Origin: an uncultured Flaviramulus sp.
GTDB taxonomy: Bacteria > Bacteroidota > Bacteroidia > Flavobacteriales > Flavobacteriaceae
Direction of reading: 5' to 3'
NCBI GenBank assembly: GCA_947487155.1
Contig: CANKVS010000011.1
Span: 1 to 64,000, forward strand
Length of the DNA: 64,000 bases
Shown here: in pieces, positions 52,946 to 62,977 of the stretch
Layout: each line of letters begins with the position of its first letter
How positions within the stretch are numbered: position 1 is the stretch's first letter
Notes under the pieces: model-generated
Seen by the model: the letters and a program-made list of their open reading frames with translations, nothing else
The model's database searches: none
Told to the model about the DNA's origin: nothing
Made by a program: the position numbers and the translations under genes

Positions 52946-55375
52946 TTACTTTTTAAATACTTCTTGAGGTATCCCTTTTGTTTTTAATTCTAATTTTAAA
53001 CTAGCATTTTCACTACCTGAAAATTTACAATCTACTTTTATTTTATGTTTTCCTTTACTTAACATTAACTTAGATCCATCTATTTTAATTGATTTTAGCT
53101 TATTCCAAGACTTATCATATAAAACAATTTCTGTCCCTCCAGTGTATTTTAAATTTTGATTGGGAGCAATAGATATATCCAAATCTATTCTTTTAAAATC
53201 ATCTATTTCAATAAATAAATTAGATGCACTAGCATTATTTGTTGTTGTTAAAATAAATTGTAAAGGTTGAGCTTTGTGAATATTATTAAAATTAAAGGTA
53301 GACCAAACTGGTTCTCCAGGTTGCCTAATAATTAATTTATGTTCATAACGTTTTACATTATACGGAAATAAGTTCCATTTACCTTTAGAAACAAGTTCTA
53401 ATGTAAATTCTGCCTTAATATTTTCCATTGCTTTTTTTTGCTTTGCCGAAAATGCTTCTCCCATTCTTGCAATTTCCCATTGCTTTATTTTTTCAAGAAT
53501 TTCATCTCCAAACCCGTTCTTTTCTACTAAATTATTTGACATTACCAAAGCATAACCAGCATCAAAGGCTGCACTTCTTGCCAGCATCCATTCTATATCT
53601 TCAATACTTGTATTATCTCTCATGCTAAACCATCCTAACATGCAGGGAATAAAATTTCTTCTAAAGTAATCTTGATTTAACAGACGATACGAGGTTTGAC
53701 TTTCTCTAAAACCAGCATACCAAGGTTCTCCCCAATTCATTCGCGAAAACATATGCCAAAAATAATGTCCTGGTTTACTAGCATCCATTAAAAAATCGTT
53801 CTTAATTTCTGGCTCTAGTAAATCGTACCACGTTTTTGTCATTAACAATTCTCCATAAGCCCCCATTCCTGTAGATAAATTCCCTTCTAAACCATCAAAA
53901 GAGATTTGTTTTAAACCCGTTTCATTATAAAGATTTGCTAAGGTTGTTGCCATTTCAATAGTTAAATCTGCATTGCTTAAAAACGTTTTATAACCATGAT
54001 CTATTAATTTTACAATTTCATCTCCTTTTTTATGTGTATTAGCTATAGTTTTAAACGCTCCTCTTTCGCAATTTAAAAGCGTCCAAGGCTCACTTTCGGA
54101 TACTGTTTCATATCTAATAATTTCGTTGCCAATAACAACAGCATGCAAACTATTATTTTTCATTTGATTAAAGTAAGTTGGATCCTTAATTTCAATATTC
54201 TTTTCATCAATATTTATTGCTTTAATCAATTCGCTTGTACCAACAATTGCCAATCTTTTATCCGGTACAGGCGTAACATATTCATCATTAGTTGTTATAA
54301 AATTTGAAAGGGTATGTAGCCCTACTTTCACACCTTCATTTTCTGCTTTTGCAACACAAGCTTTCATACTTTCCCAATTGTCTGGAAATGCATTTTTCTT
54401 AAAATCAAATTGCCCCCAGTTTTCAAACGGACCACCTTGATAAACGTACTTCAATCCTGCCTTTCTAGTTAACTCAACAGCCTTATTTATGGTATTTATA
54501 TTGAAGTCTTGAATTAAATATGCCGAAGTTGCTTCTTTTGCTTTTTTTGCCCAAATTCCGTTTAACATGGGGTGTGGTAAACCCTCGTTTATTTCAATTT
54601 TTTCAATGGTACCTAAAACAGCATCTGGTTTACAACCAAACAAAGCAATTTTAGATCCAATTACACCATCATCTTTAAAAGCAGGCGCAACATATTTTTC
54701 GTGGTTTAAATTTGAAATAATTCTGTCTTTAGATCTATTTCTTGTATAGGCTTGTAATGAACTTCCGTAATCTCTTGGGAACGCCGTATGTCCTCTATAT
54801 AAAATATTAAGAGAATCTGAAACATCAACTAAACTTGTTGTTCCAAAAATATTATACGAAGGCGCATTATCATCTGGCATTGGAAACCCTCCTAGTGTTC
54901 TTATATTTAAAGCTTGTATTCCAACAGAAAACTCTTTATTTCTAACCACACCAACAGTTTCTCCAATTGTTTCTTTTATTGTTGTTTTAAATGGTCCCCA
55001 TGTTACCAGGTCTACTTTATCAGTTTTAGATAGTTCAATTAATTCGAATGTTAGGTAATCTTCATTACTTAAAACCTTTATCTTTGCATCAATACTATTT
55101 TTTTTATACGTTAATTCTATAATGTTTTCTTTTGCAAAGAAATGCATCGCTGAAGGGTATTCTAATTCCCCATTTACCTGAATTGCCAATAAGGTATTTT
55201 CTTTATCAAGAAATTCATAATTCTTATTAGTTGTAACATCAATTAAACTTGAAACTGCTCCTGTATTTTGGAATCCAATTTTAAAAGTTTTAGTTGAAAA
55301 GATTTTGTCTTTTTTTGGATTACACCCAATAAAAGCAACAAAAACGAAAAAGCACAGTAGTTTATATAATTTCAT
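52946..55375 (-). CDS. Unassigned 809-residue lipoprotein, probable TIM-barrel glycosidase
   Basis: A lipobox FIGC near residue 18 is followed by a beta-sandwich (about 25-270), a TIM-barrel-like region (about 285-660) and a C-terminal beta domain. Barrel strands are visible at GLKYVYQGGPFENWGQFDF, GVKVGLHTLSNF and LKQISFDGLEGN, where Asp494 is a candidate nucleophile, plus HMFSRMNWGEPWYAGF. I do not recognise a named family. It may be a remote member of the GH-D/GH31-like clans. It lies 4 bases upstream of the 928-residue gene and is surely co-transcribed with it. Confidence 0.65.
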   Translation of the reverse strand: MKLYKLLCFFVFVAFIGCNPKKDKIFSTKTFKIGFQNTGAVSSLIDVTTNKNYEFLDKENTLLAIQVNGELEYPSAMHFFAKENIIELTYKKNSIDAKIKVLSNEDYLTFELIELSKTDKVDLVTWGPFKTTIKETIGETVGVVRNKEFSVGIQALNIRTLGGFPMPDDNAPSYNIFGTTSLVDVSDSLNILYRGHTAFPRDYGSSLQAYTRNRSKDRIISNLNHEKYVAPAFKDDGVIGSKIALFGCKPDAVLGTIEKIEINEGLPHPMLNGIWAKKAKEATSAYLIQDFNINTINKAVELTRKAGLKYVYQGGPFENWGQFDFKKNAFPDNWESMKACVAKAENEGVKVGLHTLSNFITTNDEYVTPVPDKRLAIVGTSELIKAINIDEKNIEIKDPTYFNQMKNNSLHAVVIGNEIIRYETVSESEPWTLLNCERGAFKTIANTHKKGDEIVKLIDHGYKTFLSNADLTIEMATTLANLYNETGLKQISFDGLEGNLSTGMGAYGELLMTKTWYDLLEPEIKNDFLMDASKPGHYFWHMFSRMNWGEPWYAGFRESQTSYRLLNQDYFRRNFIPCMLGWFSMRDNTSIEDIEWMLARSAAFDAGYALVMSNNLVEKNGFGDEILEKIKQWEIARMGEAFSAKQKKAMENIKAEFTLELVSKGKWNLFPYNVKRYEHKLIIRQPGEPVWSTFNFNNIHKAQPLQFILTTTNNASASNLFIEIDDFKRIDLDISIAPNQNLKYTGGTEIVLYDKSWNKLKSIKIDGSKLMLSKGKHKIKVDCKFSGSENASLKLELKTKGIPQEVFKK

Positions 55376-55401
55376 AATAATTTTGAATTAATATTTATAA
55401 T

Positions 55402-56838
55402 TTATTTAATTTCTGTTTTCCAATTATCTGTTCTAAATGCTGCAGCAGGTAAATTGTAGCTATTATATAAGTTAGGTAAGGCTGTTTCGGTAAAAGCAAA
55501 ACGTACAGCTACTGGATGTTTTACTTTTTTCGATTTCAGTTCAACCTTATTGCCATCTATTTTTGCTTTTGCAGGATAGAATTTTTGATCTTTACCAGCT
55601 ATAAAAAATGCTTTTACGTCTTTCCCTTTTGTCTTTAAACCTTTTCCTGTAAAACTAAAAGTTACTATTGCTTTATTTTTTTTGATTTTTAACGATTTAT
55701 ATACAGGACTATTACATGCTACATTTTTTATTCCATAAGTTTTTGACATCGCCCACAGTGCCAAACGCCTACCAACTTCCTGCTTATTAGTTGGGTGAAT
55801 ATTTTTTAAATTACCAATGTCATTAGTAACTACCATTCCTGTATTTTTAACCGTTTGCATGGTTTTTAATTGCGCTTCACGTACCAAAGCTGCTTCAATA
55901 TTAGTTTTAGAATTGTAATTAAAAGGTGCTATTTCAACAAAATAAAACGGAAAGTCTTTGCCCCAAGCTTCACGCCAAGAATTAATCATCATAGAAAATG
56001 CTTGATGATAAAACTCAGCATTCATTCTATTAGATTCGCCTTGATACCAAATAGTGCCTGTAATATTAAAATGTATTAAAGGGTGAATCATAGCGTTATA
56101 TGCTAGCGCTTCATTACGAGGCCACCATGCAATTTCTGTAATTCTATCTATACTTTTTATAAGTGCTGACTCTTGTTCTATTATATGCTTTGGTATCCAT
56201 GTCTCAACATTTGTACCTCCCCAACTTGAATTAATTAAACCTATTGGAATACCTAACTTTTTATGCAATCTTCTTCCAAAAAAATATCCAACAGAACTAA
56301 AATTTTTCATAGTTTCTGGTGAGCTTTCTTCCCATGTGCCATAAGAATTGTCTTGTGGGTGATTTGATATATGCTTGGGTACAGTAAAAAATCGAATATT
56401 AGAATATGTTGAATTTGCTATTTCTTCATCTGCATTATCTAAACCATGATTTGGCGTCCATTCCATATTAGATTGCCCTGAACACAACCAAACTTCGCCT
56501 ATTAACACATTTCTAAGTTCTTTTTTTTCATGACCTTCAATTGTTATTATATAAGGTCCACCTGCTTTAGGTGTTGGTAATTTTAAAGACCAAACACCTT
56601 GATAAGATGTTACAGTTACTTTTTCATTATTCCAAGAACCTATTACTGTAATGTCTTCGCTAACATTGGTTGTCCACCCCCAAATAACGGCTTCAGAATT
56701 TTGTTGCAACACCATATTATCTGATAAAATAGATGGTAACCATATTTTTGCTTGAGCATTCAAACAAAAAAGAATACATAAACAACTTAAACCTTGCTGA
56801 AGAATATACTTGACATTCTTTTTTTTGAAATATTCCAT
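55402..56838 (-). CDS. Sialate O-acetylesterase-type SGNH hydrolase
   Basis: 478 residues with a signal peptide (ends NAQA). Typical motifs: WLPSILSDNMVLQQNSEAVIWG start, block I with Ser123 in EVWLCSGQSNMEW, FGRRLHKKLGIPIGLINSSWGGTNVETW, and GTIWYQGESN. A final HP (IHPTNKQEVGRRLA) supplies the catalytic Asp/His region. These enzymes remove acetyl groups from sugars; in PULs the substrate is often an O-acetylated polysaccharide and not sialic acid. It lies between the GH43/GH29 fusion and the 809-residue lipoprotein gene. Confidence 0.9.
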   Translation of the reverse strand: MEYFKKKNVKYILQQGLSCLCILFCLNAQAKIWLPSILSDNMVLQQNSEAVIWGWTTNVSEDITVIGSWNNEKVTVTSYQGVWSLKLPTPKAGGPYIITIEGHEKKELRNVLIGEVWLCSGQSNMEWTPNHGLDNADEEIANSTYSNIRFFTVPKHISNHPQDNSYGTWEESSPETMKNFSSVGYFFGRRLHKKLGIPIGLINSSWGGTNVETWIPKHIIEQESALIKSIDRITEIAWWPRNEALAYNAMIHPLIHFNITGTIWYQGESNRMNAEFYHQAFSMMINSWREAWGKDFPFYFVEIAPFNYNSKTNIEAALVREAQLKTMQTVKNTGMVVTNDIGNLKNIHPTNKQEVGRRLALWAMSKTYGIKNVACNSPVYKSLKIKKNKAIVTFSFTGKGLKTKGKDVKAFFIAGKDQKFYPAKAKIDGNKVELKSKKVKHPVAVRFAFTETALPNLYNSYNLPAAAFRTDNWKTEIK

Positions 56839-56950
56839 AGTATTTATAATTTACAGTTCCTCTTTTTTAACTCTATTACTAAGCTTTTTAAAAAAGAAAT
56901 CTGTATAAAAATACAAATATCCCAAACGATTATATTTTTTCTTTTTAGCT

Positions 56951-59335
56951 TTAATTTATATCAGCAATAAAATAAGCTTCCAAATTCTTAATTTGAGGTT
57001 TTCTATTAGCTGTTAACACCTTAATACGAATACGGCTTACTTCAATATTCTCTATTTGTTCTATTCGTTTATGCCCTATACTTTCCCCTTTCGCAAGCAG
57101 CTTCCATTTACCATTTACCAATCCTTCAATTTCATAACTCCTAATGCGTTCTCCAAACCGAATATCTTCTTGAACAATTATGTGGTTAATAATAGTAGCT
57201 TGTTCTAACTTCAATGTAACTTGCTCTCCAATACCAGAAGTTGACGCTATGGGGTGACCAAATCTTCTTTTAATTTCATCGCCCCATTCTTTTAAACGCT
57301 TCACATCAGGTTCGGGTATCAAACCATCAGGGTTTGGTGTTAGTCCCATGATTAATGTAGAATTTCTTCCTACAGATTTATAATACATATTCATTAAATC
57401 TTCTAAAGGAAAAATATGTGCTTCGTCTCCTGGTTCCCAAAACCATTCATGTCGCCCGTTATATCCTCGCAAAGGGGCGTCAGACATTGCAGGCATCCAA
57501 AATGTACCATTCAAATCACCTTCCTTTAGTAATTTATAGTTATCCTTTGCTATATTTTTTTTTGCACTTTCTCCTGCTCCCGTAGCATTATACGGAAATG
57601 TTGCCCAACAGGGATTACTTACCGTACCAGACTCTGAACCTCCCCAACGTGCTTCTGCTAACTGCCCATTATGATAGAACAAACAATTAGGTTGGTATTT
57701 GCGAACTATTGGCAACACATCTGGGGCACCATTATCTGGATGGTCAGCGCCTCCATCAAACCAAATTTTAAAAAGTTCACCATATTTAGTACAAATTTCT
57801 TTTACCATACCTTCTACCATGGCATTGTACCACTTTTGACGATTCTCTTTAAATGCACCGTCGCCATTCACTTTAAAATCGTGAACACCCATAAACGAAT
57901 TCCAACGGATACCTAAATAAATACCTGGTTTTATCCCGTACTTTTTACACGAAGCAACAAAATCTGCTACAACATCGCCTTTTCCATCTCTCCATTTTAC
58001 AGCTTTCAAACTATACGGGTTTACATCAGATTGATAAAGCCCAAAACCCGTTTCATGTGTTGCTGTTAATATTGCAAATTTTGCGCCTGCATCTTTTGCG
58101 GCTTTCACCCATTGATCGGTATCTAATTTTTTGGGATTGAATATTTGATAATCGAGAACTGGATCAATTCTATTACCGCCTTGTCCATATTTTTTTCCAT
58201 CAAAAACATGTAAATCGTAATGATAAACCACTCCAAGTTCTGCTTCTTGCCATGCCAATTGTCTTGCATTAGGCACTGGGTACGCGTTTGTTTTAATAGG
58301 AATAAAAACACTATACGATTCATTTCCTTTTTTTACTGCAAGACTTAAAACTTTAGGCTCACTATTTTCATGATAAATAAACGGACGTTCTAACCTATCG
58401 GGAATAAGTACTGAGCCATCTTTATTTTTGATGTTTTTTTGCATCAAAACATATTCGTTAGATTTTTTCCACTGCATGCCATCTTTAGATGTTACCATAC
58501 CTATAAATCCATCAGCATGAAAAACACCATAAAAGCGTTTACGTTTTTCATCAAACCAAAGCGACATATCTTCAGTATCTAAATAATCAATAACTGGTTG
58601 TTCTGCTATTTTAAATGGTCCAATAGGTGTATTTGAAACTGCTACGGCTTGATTTCTAATAAAACGCTCTTCGTTAGGCTTATCACCTTTTACTATTAAA
58701 TAATATTTACCATCTGCTCCTTTATCTATTGCAGGGTTTACGGTTAATGTTGTAATTGGTCCTGATGGTTCTAACAAAGGGGTTTCAAAACGTTTCCATG
58801 GGCCATTAATTGAGTTAGAAACAGCAACTCCCGTTCGTTGATTAACTCGTAATGTTTTCCAGTTTGGATGATTATAACCTACTTTTGAAGTTTCAACCAA
58901 TGCCATTTCTTTGATGGGTTTGTCTCCTATATTAGTCGAGATATAATACAAATAATATTTCCCTTCAAAATATTTAATCTTCGGATTGTGAGCCATAATT
59001 GCATCCCAATGTTTGCTTCCCCTAGCTTTTAGTACTGTTTCTTTATATTTCCATGGACCTGCTGGATTTTTAGATGTTGCATGTGCCACTTCAGAATGTG
59101 TTAACCACCCTAAAAAACCATATTCTTTTTTCCATCTAGAATAAAATAAATGATATTTCCCATCATTAGCTTTAATAATAGATGTTCCCCAATTAAAATA
59201 GCCTTCAGTTTTAAAAATATTATTGGATGAAATAGGTTCAAAATTATCATACAAGCGTAAGTTATCTGTGTCTTCTTGTGCGACTCCATTTAGTATAAAC
59301 GTTAGAAATATTACAATGCTACCAATTTTATTCAT
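56951..59335 (-). CDS. Fusion of a GH43-like beta-propeller and a GH29 fucosidase-type barrel
   Basis: 794 residues with a signal peptide (1-19). Residues of about 25-345 show five-bladed propeller repeats: NWGTSIIKANDGKYHLFYSRW, PKIKYFEGKYYLYYIS, PAIDKGADGKYYLIVKG and DTEDMSLWFDEKRKRFYGVFH. Residues of about 355-700 are a GH29-type barrel (LAWQEAELGVVYHYDLHVF, AKFAILTATHETGFGLY, KIWFDGGADHPD), with Asp527 in the nucleophile position. The C-terminus is beta-rich. The barrel start lacks the usual GxFIHWG string (VVYHYDLHVF instead), so activity is uncertain. It likely removes fucose or a related sugar from a glycan whose other bond the propeller recognises or cuts. Confidence 0.78.
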   Translation of the reverse strand: MNKIGSIVIFLTFILNGVAQEDTDNLRLYDNFEPISSNNIFKTEGYFNWGTSIIKANDGKYHLFYSRWKKEYGFLGWLTHSEVAHATSKNPAGPWKYKETVLKARGSKHWDAIMAHNPKIKYFEGKYYLYYISTNIGDKPIKEMALVETSKVGYNHPNWKTLRVNQRTGVAVSNSINGPWKRFETPLLEPSGPITTLTVNPAIDKGADGKYYLIVKGDKPNEERFIRNQAVAVSNTPIGPFKIAEQPVIDYLDTEDMSLWFDEKRKRFYGVFHADGFIGMVTSKDGMQWKKSNEYVLMQKNIKNKDGSVLIPDRLERPFIYHENSEPKVLSLAVKKGNESYSVFIPIKTNAYPVPNARQLAWQEAELGVVYHYDLHVFDGKKYGQGGNRIDPVLDYQIFNPKKLDTDQWVKAAKDAGAKFAILTATHETGFGLYQSDVNPYSLKAVKWRDGKGDVVADFVASCKKYGIKPGIYLGIRWNSFMGVHDFKVNGDGAFKENRQKWYNAMVEGMVKEICTKYGELFKIWFDGGADHPDNGAPDVLPIVRKYQPNCLFYHNGQLAEARWGGSESGTVSNPCWATFPYNATGAGESAKKNIAKDNYKLLKEGDLNGTFWMPAMSDAPLRGYNGRHEWFWEPGDEAHIFPLEDLMNMYYKSVGRNSTLIMGLTPNPDGLIPEPDVKRLKEWGDEIKRRFGHPIASTSGIGEQVTLKLEQATIINHIIVQEDIRFGERIRSYEIEGLVNGKWKLLAKGESIGHKRIEQIENIEVSRIRIKVLTANRKPQIKNLEAYFIADIN

Positions 59336-59742
59336 TTTATATGCTTTTTGTTTGACAATTGAAATTTATACTATGAAGTCGTTTAAACTTTTTGAATTAT
59401 AGTGAAAATTACCCTTTTTCTATTTCAACATAAAAAGAAACCGCAACTTAAGCTATGCTTTATTTTTCTGTTTTCTATAAAGAAAAAAATCATCAATTTC
59501 TTTTACAGTAATTTCAAACAAGAAATGGTATTAAATGCTCTGAAGGTTACTCCAATCTGGTTTACTTTTTTTACTTAAAAAGAAATTTTGAATATAAAAT
59601 TTAAAACGCACAACAGGCTACATTATATTAACCTGTTGTACGTTTTAAATAAATTTTGTCGTTTTGAGTGATGTTTACTCATTTTTAATTATAAATCATT
59701 CAAATCGACATTAAGTTCAATAAAAAAATTCAACACGTTATA
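59336..59742. other. 407-base gap within the glycan locus
   Basis: No supported gene. It contains an AT-rich stretch and one strong hairpin (59600-59649). I see no clear TANNTTTG box upstream of the gene at 59335 on the minus strand. The two GH genes may therefore be separate transcriptional units or joined by read-through. Confidence 0.35.
59600..59649 (-). terminator. Hairpin after the GH29 gene
   Basis: Arms TTTAAAACGCACAACAGG (59600-59617) and CCTGTTGTACGTTTTAAA (59632-59649), 18 pairs with one mismatch. It lies about 95 bases downstream of the GH29 stop codon. Because the stem ends are TTTAAA/AAA, it can act as terminator or processing site. Confidence 0.6.
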
Positions 59743-61602
59743 TTACTCCACATGTAACCATGCCAAATGAAATAGTTCTTTATTAATTTTTTTATTTGGT
59801 GTAATTTGTACCGTATAATATCCTGGTGCAGGAAAATTTAATGTCCCTAACTTAAAAGCTCTATATTCTTTCCATTGTGGGTGTGTACTTGTTACACTTG
59901 CTTTGAGTTCTCCCGCTCCCTTAACATTTACGCTATAACTTTGTCCTGCCGTCTCAATAGAAGACGCATAACAAATCTCTACGAGTCTTTCACCTGCTTC
60001 TGGAATGTATATTTTCCATGAAGCGGTATCACTCTTGCTTTTCCATGTTGCAATGCGTTGAGGAATCCAAAAATTATCACCTTTCAATATTTTAGGGTTA
60101 CCACTTACAGTTGCTCGTTCTGGGTTTAAAAAATAACCTTTGTTGTTTTTCTCTCCAATAAAGGAATTATCTACTTCAGGGGTACCTTCTAATTCAACTT
60201 CAATAACGGTATCATAGTTTACTGGTTCGTATTTAGGTCCTTGAATACGTGTAATCACACCTTTTTGATTAACTTTTAAGGCTTGATTAGTTGCCGTAAT
60301 TCTTGCTGATTTTATGTTGTTTTTCAATCCGTTAAGTCTAATAACACCATCAATGGGCCATTCAAATACGTGTAGATATAATAAGGATTTTCCATTTTCA
60401 TTTTTTGTTGTTACTAATCCCCAGTCTTGAGTGTTAGCTTCAAAAGGAGAGGTACCTGTTCCATAAAAACCAGCGCCGTTTTGTGCAATACAATTACCAA
60501 TTTCATTTAACCTTAGCTCCATTTCGCGAGGTACCGTACCGTCAGCTTTAGGTCCTATATTAATCTGAATATTTCCTCCTCTAGAAATATTAGCTACCAC
60601 AGATTTAATAAAATAGCTTGTAGAGCGCCATGCATCATCATCCCTATTATATCCCCAACTTTTGTTTAATGTCGCCGAACTTTCCCAAGGATGGTCAATA
60701 ACATATTCTGGAAATTGATTATCTGCCATTGTCTGATAATCAACCCCTTTTGGTCCCACTTCTGCAATACCAAACCTTGTATTGACCAAACATTTGGGAG
60801 ACAGTTCCCTAATGGTTGCCAACAAGTCTTCTGCCTGTTTTTGTGTTACAATAGTCTCTTCTCTAGGTCGGTACATATCAAACCAAAAAATGTCGGGATC
60901 GTAATTAAGAATTAATTCCTTAATTTGTGGTACAGATTTTTCTTCCCAATATTGATTGAATTGTTTTTGTGTTAGTGTAGGACGAAATAAAGCACCATTA
61001 TTCAAATCCCGCTCCCAAGACACATTGTTAAATTTAGAAGGGTCATCTTCAAAATCCCAAAAATTCCCCCATCCATACGGGTGCTCCCAATCTTGCCATT
61101 GTGAGTAATAAAATCCAAGTTTCATTTGATGGCGGTCGCACGATTCTCGTAACAATTGCAATACATCTGTTCCTGTTCCTGTAAGGTTAGGATAGGTATA
61201 ATCTGATACTTTTGACGGCCAAAAAGCCAATCCATCATGGTGTTTAGCAACAAACATTACGTACTTCATTCCTGATTCTTTTGCCAATCGAACCCATTTA
61301 TCAACCAATTCGGGTGTGATGGACATTTGAGAAATTAATTTATCATAACCCTCACGAGGCACTCTATTTCTACAACGCAACCATTCTCCATAAGGTAACG
61401 GGTTTCTTAATTTCTCACCTTTCCAACGGGCACCTTCTACTGCGCCTACAGACCAATGGATGAACATACCCAAACGTGCTTCTTGAAACCAAGCTACTCT
61501 TTCTCTAAATTCGTTTTCTTTCTTTTGGTCGACCTGCTCTTGAGCAATTACATCTATGCTGCATAATAACATAACCAAAAATAATAATGCTAACTTTTTC
61601 AT
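59743..61602 (-). CDS. GH29 alpha-L-fucosidase
   Basis: 619 residues with a signal peptide (ends VIAQ). The GH29 barrel starts WFQEARLGMFIHWSVGAVEG; the GxFIHW motif is intact. Other parts are YVMFVAKHHDGLAFWPSKVSDYTY, MKLGFYYSQWQDWEHP, and nucleophile Asp242 in IFWFDMYRP, followed by NIQINIGPKADGTVP. The C-terminal region (from about 390) has a beta domain and a CBM6-like end (VNVKGAGELKASVTSTHPQWKEY, LNFPAPGYYTVQI). It cleaves alpha-L-fucose from glycans, in the periplasm or on the surface. It lies next to two GH172 genes on the same strand. Confidence 0.93.
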   Translation of the reverse strand: MKKLALLFLVMLLCSIDVIAQEQVDQKKENEFRERVAWFQEARLGMFIHWSVGAVEGARWKGEKLRNPLPYGEWLRCRNRVPREGYDKLISQMSITPELVDKWVRLAKESGMKYVMFVAKHHDGLAFWPSKVSDYTYPNLTGTGTDVLQLLRESCDRHQMKLGFYYSQWQDWEHPYGWGNFWDFEDDPSKFNNVSWERDLNNGALFRPTLTQKQFNQYWEEKSVPQIKELILNYDPDIFWFDMYRPREETIVTQKQAEDLLATIRELSPKCLVNTRFGIAEVGPKGVDYQTMADNQFPEYVIDHPWESSATLNKSWGYNRDDDAWRSTSYFIKSVVANISRGGNIQINIGPKADGTVPREMELRLNEIGNCIAQNGAGFYGTGTSPFEANTQDWGLVTTKNENGKSLLYLHVFEWPIDGVIRLNGLKNNIKSARITATNQALKVNQKGVITRIQGPKYEPVNYDTVIEVELEGTPEVDNSFIGEKNNKGYFLNPERATVSGNPKILKGDNFWIPQRIATWKSKSDTASWKIYIPEAGERLVEICYASSIETAGQSYSVNVKGAGELKASVTSTHPQWKEYRAFKLGTLNFPAPGYYTVQITPNKKINKELFHLAWLHVE

Positions 61603-61652
61603 TTATTTTTCTATTTTAAATTATTGTTTTTATTAAATCTCTAAATTTATAT

Positions 61653-62966
61653 TTATTTACTCCATTTATAAACTTTTTCCTCTAAATCTTTTGTTCTCAA
61701 TTCTTTTGATGCTAACAATGGTAAATTACTAGATGGCTTATCCAAATAAAAATAAGCTGTTGCAGATACATCATCTCTTCTATAAAAATTGGTTGACCCA
61801 AAACCAAAATCGTCACTTTCAAACGCTGGAGGGTTTTCCATAGAAAGTAAACGGTTTACTACTGGAGCCTCTTTAGATTTTGCAAGACTCTTACCAAACA
61901 TATAGAGCCATACCAATTTTAGTTCTGTTCCCTTTTCTAATAGCTCTTTTAATTTAGGTTTTTGCGAATTTCCAATCTGTTGAATGGTTACTTTACAATC
62001 TTGATGAAAGTAAACAGGGTCTTTAATATGATACCTATAAAAGGCATATAAATCATGTTCTTTATCAGAAATAAGCGAACCTTGATATTGCTGCGCATAT
62101 TTACCTTGTCCCCACCCGGTTCCTATATAATCTTCTGTACCAGTTCCCACAAGGGTCGCAAATTCTTCATCGCCGTCTAAATATGCTTTCACTTCGCCTT
62201 CTCCAAACCAAGTACCTTGATAATCTGGATTACCAATAACACCAATATTGGTTCCTAAATAACGCCCTCTACCAGAAACTTTTGGTAAGATTTCAAAATC
62301 TTTCCCAATTTCGGTTTTAGGGTTTCTACTCCAATAGGTATGAAAATAAAGCATGTCGTCTGCATGCTTTGGCACTTTTACAAAATCTACGTCATAATAG
62401 AGCATCATATAATATTCAGACTCATTGGTTACCGCTATTTTAGCTGCGGTTTTGTATGGCATAGGGATGTAACTATTAAAAGATTTTCCTTCGGGCTGTG
62501 CAAAAAGAGCACTTTCAAACGCCGTCATTTCTCCTAATCCCACTCCAAAAAAATCGGTAATTGGTGCGGAAACTGCTGGTTTTTCAGCATCATCCCAAAA
62601 CATTTCAATTTTCACTTCCCTTCTGGCTTCTTTTGCCCAGTAAATTGTACTTGTTAACCAAATACGGGTAATCATTCCTGCGCCTTTTTGGTCAAAAATC
62701 ACTTTTTGCTCTCCTGGTGCCACAACAAAAAAGGCATCACCTTTAGCACCTTTGTTAGATTGCCCGCCTTTACCTTTTTCGGCCATCATATTTTCGGCAC
62801 TGCTCCAACGTGTTTCAACACCTTCGGGGGCTGCTTTGTATAGTGTTGTAATATCTTCTGGTTTAAAGGTTACAACATTTTCTTTCTTTTCTAAGCATCC
62901 AAAAATAAAAATGCTACACGCTAGTGTTACTATTGATTTTGAGATTTTGTTCTTGTTTAGTATCAT
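61653..62966 (-). CDS. GH172 (DUF2961) family lipoprotein
   Basis: 437 residues with a lipobox (IFGC, near residue 24). The DUF2961 pattern is complete: SSAENMMAEKGKGGQSNKG, IWLTSTIYWAKEARREVKIEMFWDD, APITDFFGVGLGEMTAF, SYIPMPYKTAAKIAVTNE, GTWFGEGEVKAYLDGDEEFATLVGTGTEDYIGTGWGQGKYAQQY and FHQDCKVTIQQIGN. The family is now GH172, with known alpha-D-fructofuranosidase and alpha-D-arabinofuranosidase activity. The two glutamates expected in catalysis should be in FGEGEVK and GTEDY, which is inferred. It lies 11 bases downstream of a paralogous gene. Confidence 0.9.
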   Translation of the reverse strand: MILNKNKISKSIVTLACSIFIFGCLEKKENVVTFKPEDITTLYKAAPEGVETRWSSAENMMAEKGKGGQSNKGAKGDAFFVVAPGEQKVIFDQKGAGMITRIWLTSTIYWAKEARREVKIEMFWDDAEKPAVSAPITDFFGVGLGEMTAFESALFAQPEGKSFNSYIPMPYKTAAKIAVTNESEYYMMLYYDVDFVKVPKHADDMLYFHTYWSRNPKTEIGKDFEILPKVSGRGRYLGTNIGVIGNPDYQGTWFGEGEVKAYLDGDEEFATLVGTGTEDYIGTGWGQGKYAQQYQGSLISDKEHDLYAFYRYHIKDPVYFHQDCKVTIQQIGNSQKPKLKELLEKGTELKLVWLYMFGKSLAKSKEAPVVNRLLSMENPPAFESDDFGFGSTNFYRRDDVSATAYFYLDKPSSNLPLLASKELRTKDLEEKVYKWSK

Positions 62967-62977
62967 GTTATTGATTT

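Noticed and set aside
59336..59742. A small gene in the longest gap of the glycan locus.
   Set aside because: No open frame with a plausible start and composition is present; the main feature is one hairpin.
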